From: JAVVEG01 sp041751425
GTDB taxonomy: Bacteria; Pseudomonadota; Gammaproteobacteria; Pseudomonadales; Pseudohongiellaceae
Direction of reading: 5' to 3'
DNA: 64,000 bases
Assembly (NCBI GenBank): GCA_041751425.1
Contig: JBGSXL010000017.1
Span: forward strand, 132,686-196,685
Part shown: in pieces, positions 17,710 through 26,827 of the stretch
Numbering within the stretch: the stretch's first letter is position 1
Layout of the letters: each line of letters begins with the position of its first letter
Made by a program: the position numbers and the translations under genes
Notes under the pieces: model-generated
The model's input: the letters and a program-made list of their open reading frames with translations, nothing else
What the model was told of the DNA's origin: nothing
The model's database searches: none

Positions 17710-18516
17710 GTGGCGGAAAAAGTGACCAAAATACTGGCAATAGCCAACCAGAAAGGCGGTGTTGGCAAAACGACAACCTCTGTGAACCTGGCGGCATCCC
17801 TGCGTGCTACTAAGCGCAGAGTCTTGCTGGTAGATATGGATCCACAAGGCAACGCCACCATGGGCAGCGGCATCAACAAGGCAGACCTGGAGGTCTCTAT
17901 TTATGATGTGCTGACCAAACGCGCCACCTTTGCACAGGCCGTTTTGCAGACTCCCGAAAATGGTTTTGACATTCTCCCGGCCAATGGTGATCTGACAGCA
18001 GCCGAGATAGAGCTGCTTTACGAGGAAAGCCGGGAAAGCATTCTGCGGCGCGTGCTTGCAGAGATCAGCAGCAACTACGATTTTATCGTCATCGATTGCC
18101 CACCATCCCTCAACATGCTGACCTTAAACTCGTTGGTTGCGGCACACGGGGTCATTATCCCGATGCAGTGTGAGTATTATGCGCTGGAAGGTTTGTCGGC
18201 TCTGGTGGATACCATCGATGCGATAGCTGCCACGCATAACCCGGAGTTGCAGATTGAAGGCATACTGCGGACCATGTACGACCCGCGCAACAAATTGACC
18301 ACTGAAGTATCGAGCCAATTGTTCAGCCATTTCGGAGACAGGGTGTATCGTACTGTAGTGCCGCGCAACATCCGTTTGGCAGAAGCGCCCAGCTATGGCA
18401 TGCCGGTGTTGCGTTATGACAGACAGTCCCGCGGTTCACTGGCCTATCTGGCATTGGCGGGAGAAATGATTCGTCGCAGTGAACAGCGTCTGGAGCAGGC
18501 CAAGGCCGCAAGTTAA
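17710..18516 (+). CDS. parA: Chromosome partitioning ATPase ParA
   Basis: Deviant Walker-A ATPase that moves ParB-parS complexes to segregate replicated origins. The protein has 268 residues, a chromosomal ParA/Soj size with no N-terminal HTH extension. The deviant Walker A KGGVGKTTTSVNLAASL is at about residues 15-31, the A' motif is LLVDMDPQGNAT, and Walker B is FIVIDCPPSLNMLT. The start is a GTG at 17710; a second GTG four codons later is also possible. parB follows after 28 bases, and parS-like sites lie about 11 kb away in recF. Confidence 0.97.
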   Translation: MAEKVTKILAIANQKGGVGKTTTSVNLAASLRATKRRVLLVDMDPQGNATMGSGINKADLEVSIYDVLTKRATFAQAVLQTPENGFDILPANGDLTAAEIELLYEESRESILRRVLAEISSNYDFIVIDCPPSLNMLTLNSLVAAHGVIIPMQCEYYALEGLSALVDTIDAIAATHNPELQIEGILRTMYDPRNKLTTEVSSQLFSHFGDRVYRTVVPRNIRLAEAPSYGMPVLRYDRQSRGSLAYLALAGEMIRRSEQRLEQAKAAS

Positions 18517-18544
18517 AAAATTAAAACAACCACAGGTTTCGCAA

Positions 18545-19477
18545 ATGTCAGGTAAAAAGAAATTGGGTCGCGGTCTGGACGCATTGTTAGGGGCATCGCT
18601 ATCGCGCACCAAACCACCCGTTTTCCAAGATGATGGGCAGCAGAGCAATGTCGCGCCCGGCGCCTCTTCGGGTCAGGACACCGCAGCCAGACCCGAGAAA
18701 GGTGGCGACCTGAAACACATCCCTATTGATCTGATCCAGCGCGGAAAATACCAGCCACGCACAGACATGCATGAAGAGGCGCTGGAAGAGCTGGCCGCCT
18801 CCATACGGGCGCAAGGCGTGATGCAGCCCATAGTTGTGCGACCCATTTCGCCATCCCGCTATGAAATCATTGCCGGTGAGAGACGCTGGCGAGCGAGTCA
18901 GCTTGCCGGACTGGACACAATTCCCGCCATTATCAAACCTGTCAGCGACGAATCCGCCATTGCGATGTCGTTGATCGAGAATATACAGCGCGAAAATCTT
19001 AACCCCATGGAAGAGGCGATTGCTCTGAAGCGCTTGCAGGATGAGTTCAAGCTCACCCAGCAGGAGGTTGCAGATGCGGTAGGCAAATCAAGAGTGACAG
19101 TCGCCAATCTGTTACGTCTGATTGGTCTAAGCCCTGATGTGCGCGTGATGTTAGAACACGGAGATCTGGAAATGGGGCATGCCAGAGCCTTGTTGTCTTT
19201 GCCGGATCAGCAGCAAAGTGAAGCCGCCAGAACCGTGGTAGGCAAGGGGCTGTCAGTTCGGCAGACAGAAGCCATGGCGCGGCGTCTGATGGCCGGGCCC
19301 ACAAAAAGCGATACTGCCGAAGTAAGTGATCCCGATATTCGCAGCCTGGAAGAATCTCTGTCTGACAAGCTGGGGGCAAAAGTGCAAATTCAACATACAG
19401 CAAAGGGGGCCGGCAAGTTGACGTTGAAATACAACAGCCTGGATGAACTTGATGGAATTCTGTCACATATCAAGTAA
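18545..19477 (+). CDS. parB: Chromosome partitioning protein ParB
   Basis: parS-binding CTPase that spreads along origin-proximal DNA. The protein has 310 residues. The N-terminal KKKLGRGLDALLG is the typical ParA-contact segment. The CTP-binding ParB/Sulfiredoxin-type domain includes PIVVRPI and the GERRWRAS box (EIIAGERRWRASQLAG). The helix-turn-helix is LTQQEVADAVGKSRVTVANL. The C-terminal dimerisation region ends the protein. The frame is open from 18479, but the ATG at 18545 (MSGKKKLGRGL) gives the family start. The HTH should bind the two parS-like sites in recF. Confidence 0.97.
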   Translation: MSGKKKLGRGLDALLGASLSRTKPPVFQDDGQQSNVAPGASSGQDTAARPEKGGDLKHIPIDLIQRGKYQPRTDMHEEALEELAASIRAQGVMQPIVVRPISPSRYEIIAGERRWRASQLAGLDTIPAIIKPVSDESAIAMSLIENIQRENLNPMEEAIALKRLQDEFKLTQQEVADAVGKSRVTVANLLRLIGLSPDVRVMLEHGDLEMGHARALLSLPDQQQSEAARTVVGKGLSVRQTEAMARRLMAGPTKSDTAEVSDPDIRSLEESLSDKLGAKVQIQHTAKGAGKLTLKYNSLDELDGILSHIK

Positions 19478-19520
19478 TAAATAGAATATCGAATCGCAGG
19501 TAAATGAGCCCGCACTGTTG

Positions 19521-19549
19521 TTGAATTGACACAATAATATCCCTATAAT
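19521..19549 (+). promoter_or_regulatory. Sigma-70 promoter of the ATP synthase operon
   Basis: TTGAAT (19521-19526), a 17-base spacer and a perfect TATAAT (19544-19549) lie in the gap after parB. Transcription would begin near 19556, about 55 bases before the atpI start at 19612. This argues against the upstream in-frame TTG at 19558 as the start codon. Confidence 0.7.
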
Positions 19550-19611
19550 GCGCTGCTTTGGATGGCAACGGATGCCAACAACAGAGAGCTTTTGACAATC
19601 TTCAACTACAC

Positions 19612-20001
19612 ATGTCAAGTATAAAAGCTCCTCCCGTACATAAGGTTACAGCCGCCCAACTGATGCTCATTTTAGTCTCAGGCGCCGCGGTTTATGCGGT
19701 GCTGGGTTGGACCAGCGCGTACTCCCTTGTGATCGGTGGATTAATCTCTGCGTTACCAAATGCTTATTTTGCCCATCGAGCATTCCGTTACCGGGGTGCG
19801 CGGGCAACAGAATTAATCGTTAAAGAGTTGTACAAAGGCGAGGCGGTCAAACTGTTGCTAATGAGCGCGGGATTTGGCCTGAGTTTTTTGTTTGTGCAGC
19901 CGCTTGATGCAGCAGCATTATTTGCAGGGTTTGTTTTAGTGTACGTGGCAGGTGTGCTTGTGTTTATCCGCATAAGCAGAGCTAACCCCGGGAATCGCTA
20001 G
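19612..20001 (+). CDS. atpI: ATP synthase protein I
   Basis: Small membrane protein of 129 residues heading the atp operon. By family knowledge it assists c-ring assembly and is not part of the finished enzyme. Four hydrophobic segments are visible (about residues 15-35, 38-55, 80-98 and 102-122), with the family's GGLISALPNAYFAHRAFRY motif after the second. I start it at the ATG at 19612 (MSSIKAPPVHKV). The open frame extends upstream to a TTG at 19558, almost at the predicted transcription start. No strong ribosome-binding site is visible. atpB begins 58 bases after the stop. Confidence 0.9.
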   Translation: MSSIKAPPVHKVTAAQLMLILVSGAAVYAVLGWTSAYSLVIGGLISALPNAYFAHRAFRYRGARATELIVKELYKGEAVKLLLMSAGFGLSFLFVQPLDAAALFAGFVLVYVAGVLVFIRISRANPGNR

Positions 20002-20059
20002 AAAGCAGCCTGTAAAAATTAACCCGTAAAGTTGGCAAACTAACCAGTAAAATCGACTC

Positions 20060-20923
20060 ATGGCAGATTCAAACGAAGCAGGCTACAGCCTCCCCGAATA
20101 CGCAACCGCGACCGAATATATATCCCACCACATCGGTTTCCTGAGATACGGCAAGACGGCAGATGGCAGCTGGGGCTTTGCCCATTCAGCTGAGGAAGCC
20201 GCCGCTATGGGCTTCTGGTCTATTCACGTTGACTCCATGCTCATGTCCCTGTTGTTGGGCTTCATTTTCATGGGCTTGTTCTATTTCGTCAGTCGCCGGG
20301 TATCTTCCGGGGTACCCGGTGGTCTGCAGAACGCCGTAGAAATGATCGTGGAAATGGTGCAGACCAATGTCAAAAGCACCTTCTTTGCCAAGAATGATTT
20401 GATAGGTCCTCTTGCGCTCACTATATTCTGTTGGATATTCATGATGAACCTGATGGATCTGGTGCCGGTAGACTGGATTCCTCTCTTCGCCGGGTTCGTT
20501 GCCCAGGACAGCCACCTCTATTTCAAGGCTGTACCAACCACCGACGTAAATATTACCGCCGGGTTTGCCATCAGCGTTTTTATCCTGGTTATTTTCTACA
20601 GCGTGAAGATGAAAGGTTTAGGCGGGTTCCTGGGCGAGTTTGCTTTCCACCCATTCGGCAAATGGGCGCTGCCATTGAATATCATCATGGAGGTGCCGAG
20701 CTTTCTGGCCAAGCCGGTGTCTTTGGCGCTGCGACTCTACGGCAATCTGTTTGCCGGAGAAATGATATTCATGGTGATTGCGTTGATTGGTTATGCTCAA
20801 CTGCCCCTGCATTTTGCCTGGGCGGTCTTCCATATTCTGATCATTACCTTGCAGGCTTACCTGTTTATGATGCTGACAATCGTCTATCTGAATCAGGCGC
20901 ACACAGTTCACGAAAGCCATTAA
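20060..20923 (+). CDS. atpB: ATP synthase Fo subunit a
   Basis: Forms the proton half-channels against the c-ring. The protein has 287 residues (E. coli 271) and several transmembrane helices. The essential Arg lies in SLALRLYGNLFAGEMIF, and the preceding PFGKWALPLNIIMEVPSFLAKP is typical. The N-terminus is soluble and polar for about 50 residues. The ATG start at 20060 has only a weak ribosome-binding site. Confidence 0.97.
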   Translation: MADSNEAGYSLPEYATATEYISHHIGFLRYGKTADGSWGFAHSAEEAAAMGFWSIHVDSMLMSLLLGFIFMGLFYFVSRRVSSGVPGGLQNAVEMIVEMVQTNVKSTFFAKNDLIGPLALTIFCWIFMMNLMDLVPVDWIPLFAGFVAQDSHLYFKAVPTTDVNITAGFAISVFILVIFYSVKMKGLGGFLGEFAFHPFGKWALPLNIIMEVPSFLAKPVSLALRLYGNLFAGEMIFMVIALIGYAQLPLHFAWAVFHILIITLQAYLFMMLTIVYLNQAHTVHESH

Positions 20924-21009
20924 CTGTAAAATTTACCTAAACTTACTACGTACACCGATAACCTAAACTGATTTATTGTTCGACCTTTTGATAAAACTTG
21001 GAGATAAAA

Positions 21010-21255
21010 ATGGAAACTATTCAGGCCTTTTCTGTAATCGCTGTAGCCCTCATATTTGGTTTGTGTGGCGCAGGTACTGCGGTTGCATTCGGCAACCTTG
21101 GCGGCAAGCTGATTGAAAGCTCAGCCCGTCAGCCAGAGCTTGCTCCCAAGCTGCAGGTTCAATTCTTCCTGGTTGCCGGTTTCGTGGACGTAATCTCCAT
21201 CATCGGCGTGGGCGTTTCTTTCATGGTCATGTTTGCCAACCCGTTTGCTGTTTAA
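21010..21255 (+). CDS. atpE: ATP synthase Fo subunit c
   Basis: Proteolipid that forms the rotating ring. The protein has 81 residues and two transmembrane helices joined by the polar SSARQPELAPKL loop. The ion-binding acid is Asp in GFVDVISIIG, consistent with proton coupling; the Na+-type Glu/Gln pattern is not seen. The Gly-rich first helix is GLCGAGTAVAFGNLGGKLIE. I use the ATG at 21010, which follows GGAG; an in-frame TTG four codons earlier is less likely. Confidence 0.97.
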   Translation: METIQAFSVIAVALIFGLCGAGTAVAFGNLGGKLIESSARQPELAPKLQVQFFLVAGFVDVISIIGVGVSFMVMFANPFAV

Positions 21256-21310
21256 GCGAGCGCTTGAAAAACATTCAAGCCGGGCGAGCAACTAACGCAA
21301 AGGTGACACT

Positions 21311-21781
21311 ATGAATTTAAATGCAACCATCATTGGGCAATCGATAGCGTTCTTTGTCTTTGTCTGGTTCTGTCTTAAGTATGTCTGGCCACCCATTATT
21401 GGTGCACTGGCTGAAAGGCAGAAAAAGATCGCAGACGGACTGGAAGCTGCCGACCGCGCGCAGCGCGATCTGGGCCTGGCACAAAACAAAGCTGCCGATG
21501 AGCTGCGCGATGCCAAGAAGCAAAGTGCTGAAATCATCGAGATGGCCAACAAGCGTGCCAGTCAGATTGTCGATGAAGCAAAAGACAAAGCTCGCGAAGA
21601 GGGCCAACGACTTATTGCAGGTGCAAAAGCAGAGATCGATATGGAACTGCAGCGCGCCAAGGAAGCATTGCGTGGTCAGGTAGCCGCCATCGCGATAGCC
21701 GGTGCCGAGAAAATTCTCGAAGCCTCTATCGATAAAGCTGCCAATGAAGAGCTTGTTAAAAAACTCGCTGCAGACCTATAG
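21311..21781 (+). CDS. atpF: ATP synthase Fo subunit b
   Basis: Peripheral stalk subunit that holds F1 against rotation. The protein has 156 residues, exactly the E. coli length. One N-terminal membrane helix (MNLNATIIGQSIAFFVFVWF) is followed by a long charged coiled coil rich in Ala, Lys and Glu. It lies between atpE and atpH, with a 12-base gap to atpH. Confidence 0.97.
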   Translation: MNLNATIIGQSIAFFVFVWFCLKYVWPPIIGALAERQKKIADGLEAADRAQRDLGLAQNKAADELRDAKKQSAEIIEMANKRASQIVDEAKDKAREEGQRLIAGAKAEIDMELQRAKEALRGQVAAIAIAGAEKILEASIDKAANEELVKKLAADL

Positions 21782-21793
21782 GCGACATAATCC

Positions 21794-22330
21794 ATGGCCG
21801 AGTCAATTACATTAGCCCGACCCTACGCTAAAGCAGCCTTTGAGGCGGCAATGGCGGATAAGGATCTGGGCGCCTGGTCACAGATGCTGGGCTTGCTTGC
21901 CGCGCTGGCAGGCAACCCCAAAGTGCGCACCCAGCTTGGTTCGCCCGCATTGTCGGCGGAGCAGCAGTCCGGATTACTGATCCAGCTTAGCGGCGATGCA
22001 TTGTCGTCACGGGTACAAAATCTGGTCAGACTTCTGGCAGAGAACAAGCGCCTAATCCTGCTGCCTGAGATCGCTGAGATATTTGAAACGCTGAAAGACA
22101 ATCAGGAGAAGACTGTTGATGTGGAACTGTCCACAGCCTTCGAGCTGAGTAGCGATGTTGTGAAGACATTAACTCAGGCCCTGCAGACGCGCTTGAGCAG
22201 AGAGATCAATCTGCAGACAAAAGTCGACAAGCATTTGATCGGGGGCGCTGTCATTCGAGCAGGCGATACCGTTATCGACAGTTCTGTTCGAGGAAAATTG
22301 ACCAAATTAGCCGAAGCAATGAATTCCTAG
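21794..22330 (+). CDS. atpH: ATP synthase F1 subunit delta
   Basis: Caps the F1 head and joins it to the b dimer. The protein has 178 residues (E. coli 177). The N-terminus SITLARPYAKAAFEAA and the C-terminal signature LIGGAVIRAGDTVIDSSVRGKL are diagnostic. It lies 12 bases after atpF and 25 before atpA. Confidence 0.97.
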   Translation: MAESITLARPYAKAAFEAAMADKDLGAWSQMLGLLAALAGNPKVRTQLGSPALSAEQQSGLLIQLSGDALSSRVQNLVRLLAENKRLILLPEIAEIFETLKDNQEKTVDVELSTAFELSSDVVKTLTQALQTRLSREINLQTKVDKHLIGGAVIRAGDTVIDSSVRGKLTKLAEAMNS

Positions 22331-22355
22331 AAAATCTGGGAATGAGGGAATTAGC

Positions 22356-23900
22356 ATGCAACAACTGAATCCATCTGAAATCAGTGAAATTATTAAACAG
22401 CGGATTGATAATCTCGACGTTTCCGTGCAAGCGAAAAACGAAGGCACTATCGTCAGCGTATCTGACGGTATTATCCGCATTCACGGTCTCGCTGATGTCA
22501 TGTATGGCGAGATGATCGAGTTCGAAGGCGGCATCTTCGGGATGGCGCTGAACCTGGAAAGAGATTCCGTTGGTGCTGTGGTTCTGGGCGATTACAAGAC
22601 ACTGGCCGAAGGTCAATCCTGTCGTTGCACCAAACGCATTCTGGAAGTACCAATCGGGCCGGAACTGGAAGGTCGCGTAGTTGACGCACTGGGCAAGCCA
22701 ATCGATGGCAAAGGCCCGGTCAATGCCAAATTGACTGCGCCTGTTGAAAAAGTGGCGCCTGGCGTAATCGCCCGTCAATCAGTTGATCAGCCCGTGCAGA
22801 CAGGTCTTAAGGCAATCGACGCGATGGTGCCAATCGGCCGTGGCCAGCGTGAGCTGATCATCGGTGACCGTCAGGTAGGAAAAACCGCCGTCGCGGTTGA
22901 CGCCATCATCAACCAGAAAGGCAAAGGCGTTAAGTGTGTGTACGTTGCCATCGGACAGAAACAGTCTTCGATCGCCAACGTGGTACACAAACTGGAAGAG
23001 CATGGCGCGATGGAATACACCATCGTAGTTGCTGCCAGCGCGTCAGATCCTGCGTCCATGCAGTTTATTGCACCGTACGCAGGCTGCTCGATGGGCGAGT
23101 ACTACCGTGACCGCGGTCAGGACGCTTTGATTATTTATGACGACCTGACCAAACAAGCCTGGGCTTACCGTCAGATCTCCTTGTTGTTGCGTCGTCCTCC
23201 GGGCCGCGAAGCATACCCCGGCGATGTGTTCTATCTACACTCACGTTTGCTGGAGCGCGCCTCACGCGTGAACGCAGATTATGTTGAGAATTTCACCAAA
23301 GGCGAAGTGAAAGGCAAAACCGGTTCGTTGACCGCACTGCCAATTATTGAAACACAGGCCGGCGACGTTTCTGCATTCGTACCAACCAACGTGATCTCCA
23401 TCACCGACGGTCAGATATTCCTTGAAAGCAACCTGTTCAACGCCGGCATCCGTCCTGCGATCAACGCGGGTCTGTCAGTATCGCGCGTAGGTGGCGCCGC
23501 ACAAACCAAGATCATCAAGAAACTGGGCGGCGGTATTCGTATCGCGCTGGCACAGTATCGCGAACTGGCGGCGTTCGCTCAGTTTGCGTCAGACCTGGAC
23601 GATGCAACTCGCGCTCAATTGGAGCACGGACAGCGTGTGACGGAACTGATGAAGCAGGGCCAGTACTCACCACTTTCTGTTGCTGAAATGGCGCTGGTGT
23701 TGTTTGCAGCCAACGAAGGTTTCCTGAAAGACGTCGAGTTGACTAAAGTTGTAGCTTTCGAGAAAGCGCTGCTGTCCTACGCGAACAGCGAGGCAACAGA
23801 TCTGCTGGCGACCGTTAACGCCTCAGGCGACTACAACGATGACATCTCTTCAAAATTCAAAGCAGTGATTACAAAGTTCAAGGCAACGCAGACCTGGTAA
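22356..23900 (+). CDS. atpA: ATP synthase F1 subunit alpha
   Basis: Non-catalytic nucleotide-binding subunit of the F1 hexamer. The protein has 514 residues (E. coli 513). The P-loop GDRQVGKTAVAVD is near residue 170, and the family signature PAINAGLSVSRVGG is near 370. The N-terminal crown domain begins MQQLNPSEISEIIKQRI. An AATGAGGGAATT stretch just upstream supplies the ribosome-binding site. Confidence 0.98.
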   Translation: MQQLNPSEISEIIKQRIDNLDVSVQAKNEGTIVSVSDGIIRIHGLADVMYGEMIEFEGGIFGMALNLERDSVGAVVLGDYKTLAEGQSCRCTKRILEVPIGPELEGRVVDALGKPIDGKGPVNAKLTAPVEKVAPGVIARQSVDQPVQTGLKAIDAMVPIGRGQRELIIGDRQVGKTAVAVDAIINQKGKGVKCVYVAIGQKQSSIANVVHKLEEHGAMEYTIVVAASASDPASMQFIAPYAGCSMGEYYRDRGQDALIIYDDLTKQAWAYRQISLLLRRPPGREAYPGDVFYLHSRLLERASRVNADYVENFTKGEVKGKTGSLTALPIIETQAGDVSAFVPTNVISITDGQIFLESNLFNAGIRPAINAGLSVSRVGGAAQTKIIKKLGGGIRIALAQYRELAAFAQFASDLDDATRAQLEHGQRVTELMKQGQYSPLSVAEMALVLFAANEGFLKDVELTKVVAFEKALLSYANSEATDLLATVNASGDYNDDISSKFKAVITKFKATQTW

Positions 23901-23951
23901 GCGCAGGAAATTATTGAACACTGAAACACAGCGAAGAAGATACGGTGAATT

Positions 23952-24812
23952 ATGGCTAGTGGCAAAGAGATACGAAACAAGATCTCGAGCATCAAGAATA
24001 CGCAGAAGATAACCAGCGCCATGGAAATGGTTGCTGCCAGCAAAATGCGCAAAGCGCAGGAACGCATGGCAGTAGGCAAACCCTATGCCATTCGCATACG
24101 CGAAGTTATTGGACATGTAGCGAATTCAACACCAGAGTATCGACATGTTTACTTCAGCCAGCGCGAAGTAAAGCGTGTTGGCTATATTGTAGTTTCCACA
24201 GACCGTGGTCTGTGTGGTGGCTTGAACGTCAACGCATTCAAGGCGACGGTAAGAGCGATGTTGGACTGGAAAAAGCAGAATGTCAGTATCGACTTCTGTG
24301 CGGTAGGTGCCAAGGCTACCTCTTTCTTCAACAACTACGGTGGTAATGTTGTCGCAGCCGTGCGCGGCATGGGCGACGCGCCCGAGTTGGAGAACGTCAT
24401 CGGTGCTGTAAAAGTGATGTTGGACAAGTTTGCCGCGGGCGAGATTGATCGGCTGTATATTGTCAGCAACACTTTCATCAACACCATGACTCAGTCACCA
24501 ACCATTGCACAGCTGCTGCCATTGGAAGCTTCTCAGAACAAAGAGTTCCAGCATCACTGGGATTATATTTATGAGCCCCAGGCAGAAGAGTTGCTGAATG
24601 GTTTGCTGACTCGCTATATGGAGTCACAGGTTTATCAGGCAGTTGTTGAAAACAATGCTTGCGAACAGGCAGCGCGCATGATGGCCATGAAGAGCGCAAC
24701 TGATAATGCCGGCGAATTGATCGATGATTTGCAGCTGGTTTACAACAAGGCGCGGCAGGCCTCAATCACACAGGAATTATCAGAAATTGTAGGTGGCGCA
24801 GCAGCCGTATAA
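23952..24812 (+). CDS. atpG: ATP synthase F1 subunit gamma
   Basis: Central rotor shaft. The protein has 286 residues (E. coli 287). The N-terminal helix GKEIRNKISSIKNTQKITSAMEMVAASKM and the C-terminal helix ending ITQELSEIVGGAAAV form the coiled coil that turns inside the alpha-beta ring. It lies 51 bases after atpA. Confidence 0.98.
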   Translation: MASGKEIRNKISSIKNTQKITSAMEMVAASKMRKAQERMAVGKPYAIRIREVIGHVANSTPEYRHVYFSQREVKRVGYIVVSTDRGLCGGLNVNAFKATVRAMLDWKKQNVSIDFCAVGAKATSFFNNYGGNVVAAVRGMGDAPELENVIGAVKVMLDKFAAGEIDRLYIVSNTFINTMTQSPTIAQLLPLEASQNKEFQHHWDYIYEPQAEELLNGLLTRYMESQVYQAVVENNACEQAARMMAMKSATDNAGELIDDLQLVYNKARQASITQELSEIVGGAAAV

Positions 24813-24903
24813 GCAGCCCGCGCAACCGATTGAACTGAACACTCGAGATTTATTTAAGATTTAACTAAGGTTTAATACCAGGTTTAACAAAGAGGAACCG
24901 GAC

Positions 24904-26304
24904 ATGAGCAGCGGTCGCATCGTACAAATAATTGGTGCCGTAATCGACGTACAATTCCCACGGGAATCAGTGCCGAAAGTATATGACGCACTGGAAGTCG
25001 AAGGCAAAGGCACCACACTGGAAGTACAGCAGCAATTGGGCGACGGCGTGGTACGTACTATTGCCATGGGAAGTACCGAAGGTTTGTCACGCGGTTTGAA
25101 CGTGACGGATTCCGGTGCGCCAGTATCTGTGCCTGTTGGTCTGGAAACTCTGGGCCGCATCATGGATGTACTTGGTAACCCAATCGACGAGAAAGGTCCT
25201 ATCGGTGAAAAAGAGCGTATGCCAATTCACCGTAAAGCACCTGAGTATGACGAGTTGTCAGCGTCCAATGAATTGCTGGAAACGGGCATCAAGGTAATCG
25301 ATTTGATCTGTCCATTTGCCAAAGGCGGCAAGGTAGGTCTGTTCGGTGGTGCCGGTGTAGGTAAAACCGTAAACATGATGGAGCTAATCAACAACATCGC
25401 CAAGGCGCACTCCGGTTTGTCCGTGTTTGCCGGTGTGGGTGAGCGTACTCGTGAAGGTAACGACTTCTATCACGAGATGCAGGAGTCTGGCGTCATCAAT
25501 ATCAAGAACCTTCCTGAGTCCAAAGTGGCGATGGTGTACGGCCAAATGAATGAGCCGCCCGGTAACCGTCTGCGTGTGGCGCTGACGGGTCTGACCATGG
25601 CTGAGAAATTCCGTGATGAAGGCCGTGACGTCCTGTTCTTCGTCGACAATATCTACCGTTATACATTGGCCGGTACGGAAGTATCCGCACTGTTGGGTCG
25701 TATGCCATCTGCGGTGGGATATCAGCCAACACTGGCAGAAGAGATGGGCGTGTTGCAGGAGCGTATTACCTCTACCAAGACTGGTTCGATCACATCAATT
25801 CAAGCGGTATACGTACCTGCGGACGACTTGACGGACCCATCGCCAGCCACAACGTTCGCTCACCTTGACGCAACCGTTGTATTGTCACGCTCCATCGCCG
25901 AGCTGGGTATTTACCCTGCCATCGATCCGCTGGACTCAACTTCACGTCAGTTGGATCCGCTGGTTATCGGTCAGGATCACTATGATGTGGCCCGTGGTGT
26001 TCAGTCTGTTCTGCAGCGCTATAAAGAGTTGAAGGACATTATCGCGATTCTGGGTATGGACGAGCTGTCAGAAGAAGATAAGCAGATCGTGTCCCGCGCA
26101 CGTAAGATTCAGCGCTTCCTTTCACAGCCGTTCTTTGTTGCTGAAGTTTTCACCAACACGCCTGGTAAGTACGTGCCATTGAAAGACACGATTGCTGGTT
26201 TCAAAGGCATTCTGGCTGGCGACTACGACCATATTCCGGAACAGGCTTTCAACATGGTTGGCAGCATCGACGAAGCCGTGGAAAAAGCATCAAAGCTGAA
26301 ATAA
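24904..26304 (+). CDS. atpD: ATP synthase F1 subunit beta
   Basis: Catalytic subunit for ATP synthesis and hydrolysis. The protein has 466 residues (E. coli 460). Walker A is GGAGVGKTVNMMELI near 150, the catalytic Glu is in GVGERTREGNDFY, and the signature PAIDPLDSTSRQLDP is near 345. The ribosome-binding site is GAGGA just before the ATG. Its C-terminal DELSEEDKQIV is the DELSEED motif that contacts gamma and epsilon. Confidence 0.98.
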   Translation: MSSGRIVQIIGAVIDVQFPRESVPKVYDALEVEGKGTTLEVQQQLGDGVVRTIAMGSTEGLSRGLNVTDSGAPVSVPVGLETLGRIMDVLGNPIDEKGPIGEKERMPIHRKAPEYDELSASNELLETGIKVIDLICPFAKGGKVGLFGGAGVGKTVNMMELINNIAKAHSGLSVFAGVGERTREGNDFYHEMQESGVINIKNLPESKVAMVYGQMNEPPGNRLRVALTGLTMAEKFRDEGRDVLFFVDNIYRYTLAGTEVSALLGRMPSAVGYQPTLAEEMGVLQERITSTKTGSITSIQAVYVPADDLTDPSPATTFAHLDATVVLSRSIAELGIYPAIDPLDSTSRQLDPLVIGQDHYDVARGVQSVLQRYKELKDIIAILGMDELSEEDKQIVSRARKIQRFLSQPFFVAEVFTNTPGKYVPLKDTIAGFKGILAGDYDHIPEQAFNMVGSIDEAVEKASKLK

Positions 26305-26329
26305 GCAAGCAACTAGCGGGTAATTAGGT

Positions 26330-26743
26330 ATGGCGATGACAATGCATTGCGACATCGTAAGCGCAGAGAAGCAAATATTCTCTGGATTGGTGGAGCTGGT
26401 TGTAGCAACTGGCACTCTCGGTGACCTGGGTGTAGCACCTGGCCACGCACCACTGCTTACTGCATTGATTCCGGGCCCGGTTCGCGTCGTTCTGCGCGAT
26501 GGCGCGGAAGAAGTTTATTATGTGTCCGGTGGTTTTCTGGAGGTACAAAGTGGCATTGTCACTGTGCTGGCAGACACCGCTTTGCGCGCCAGCGATGTTA
26601 GCGAGGCGGCAGCACTGGAGGCAATCGCGGACGCTGAACGTGCGATAGCGAACAAAGGCGCCGAGTTCGAATATGGTCGCGCAGCCGCGCAATTGGCGGA
26701 AGCTGCTGCACAACTACGTGCCTTGAGACAAATGAGAAAATAA
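26330..26743 (+). CDS. atpC: ATP synthase F1 subunit epsilon
   Basis: Rotor subunit that inhibits ATP hydrolysis. The protein has 137 residues (E. coli 139). The N-terminal beta-sandwich contains GDLGVAPGHAPLLT, and the C-terminal Ala/Glu-rich region forms the helical hairpin. The start is the ATG at 26330, with another ATG three codons later also possible. It is the last gene of the operon, followed directly by a strong intrinsic terminator. Confidence 0.97.
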   Translation: MAMTMHCDIVSAEKQIFSGLVELVVATGTLGDLGVAPGHAPLLTALIPGPVRVVLRDGAEEVYYVSGGFLEVQSGIVTVLADTALRASDVSEAAALEAIADAERAIANKGAEFEYGRAAAQLAEAAAQLRALRQMRK

Positions 26744-26770
26744 TTTTTACTTTGCTTTTGAAAGACTGTA

Positions 26771-26801
26771 AAAAGGGTAGCTCCTCGCTACCCTTTTTTT
26801 T
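26771..26801 (+). terminator. Rho-independent terminator of the atp operon
   Basis: A perfect seven-base-pair stem GGGTAGC/GCTACCC (26775-26781 with 26787-26793) has a five-base loop, is flanked by A4 on the left and is followed by eight T. It ends the atp transcript before glmU. Confidence 0.95.
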
Positions 26802-26827
26802 GACCTGAAAAACAGACGGATGCCGCA

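Noticed and set aside
19526..19549. TTGACA close to TATAAT upstream of atpI as a consensus promoter
   Set aside because: The spacer is only 12 bases. The overlapping TTGAAT at 19521 with a 17-base spacer is the workable -35.
21010..21255. Sodium-coupled ATP synthase c subunit
   Set aside because: The ion-binding residue is Asp in GFVDV and the Na+-type Gln/Glu-Ser pattern is not present.
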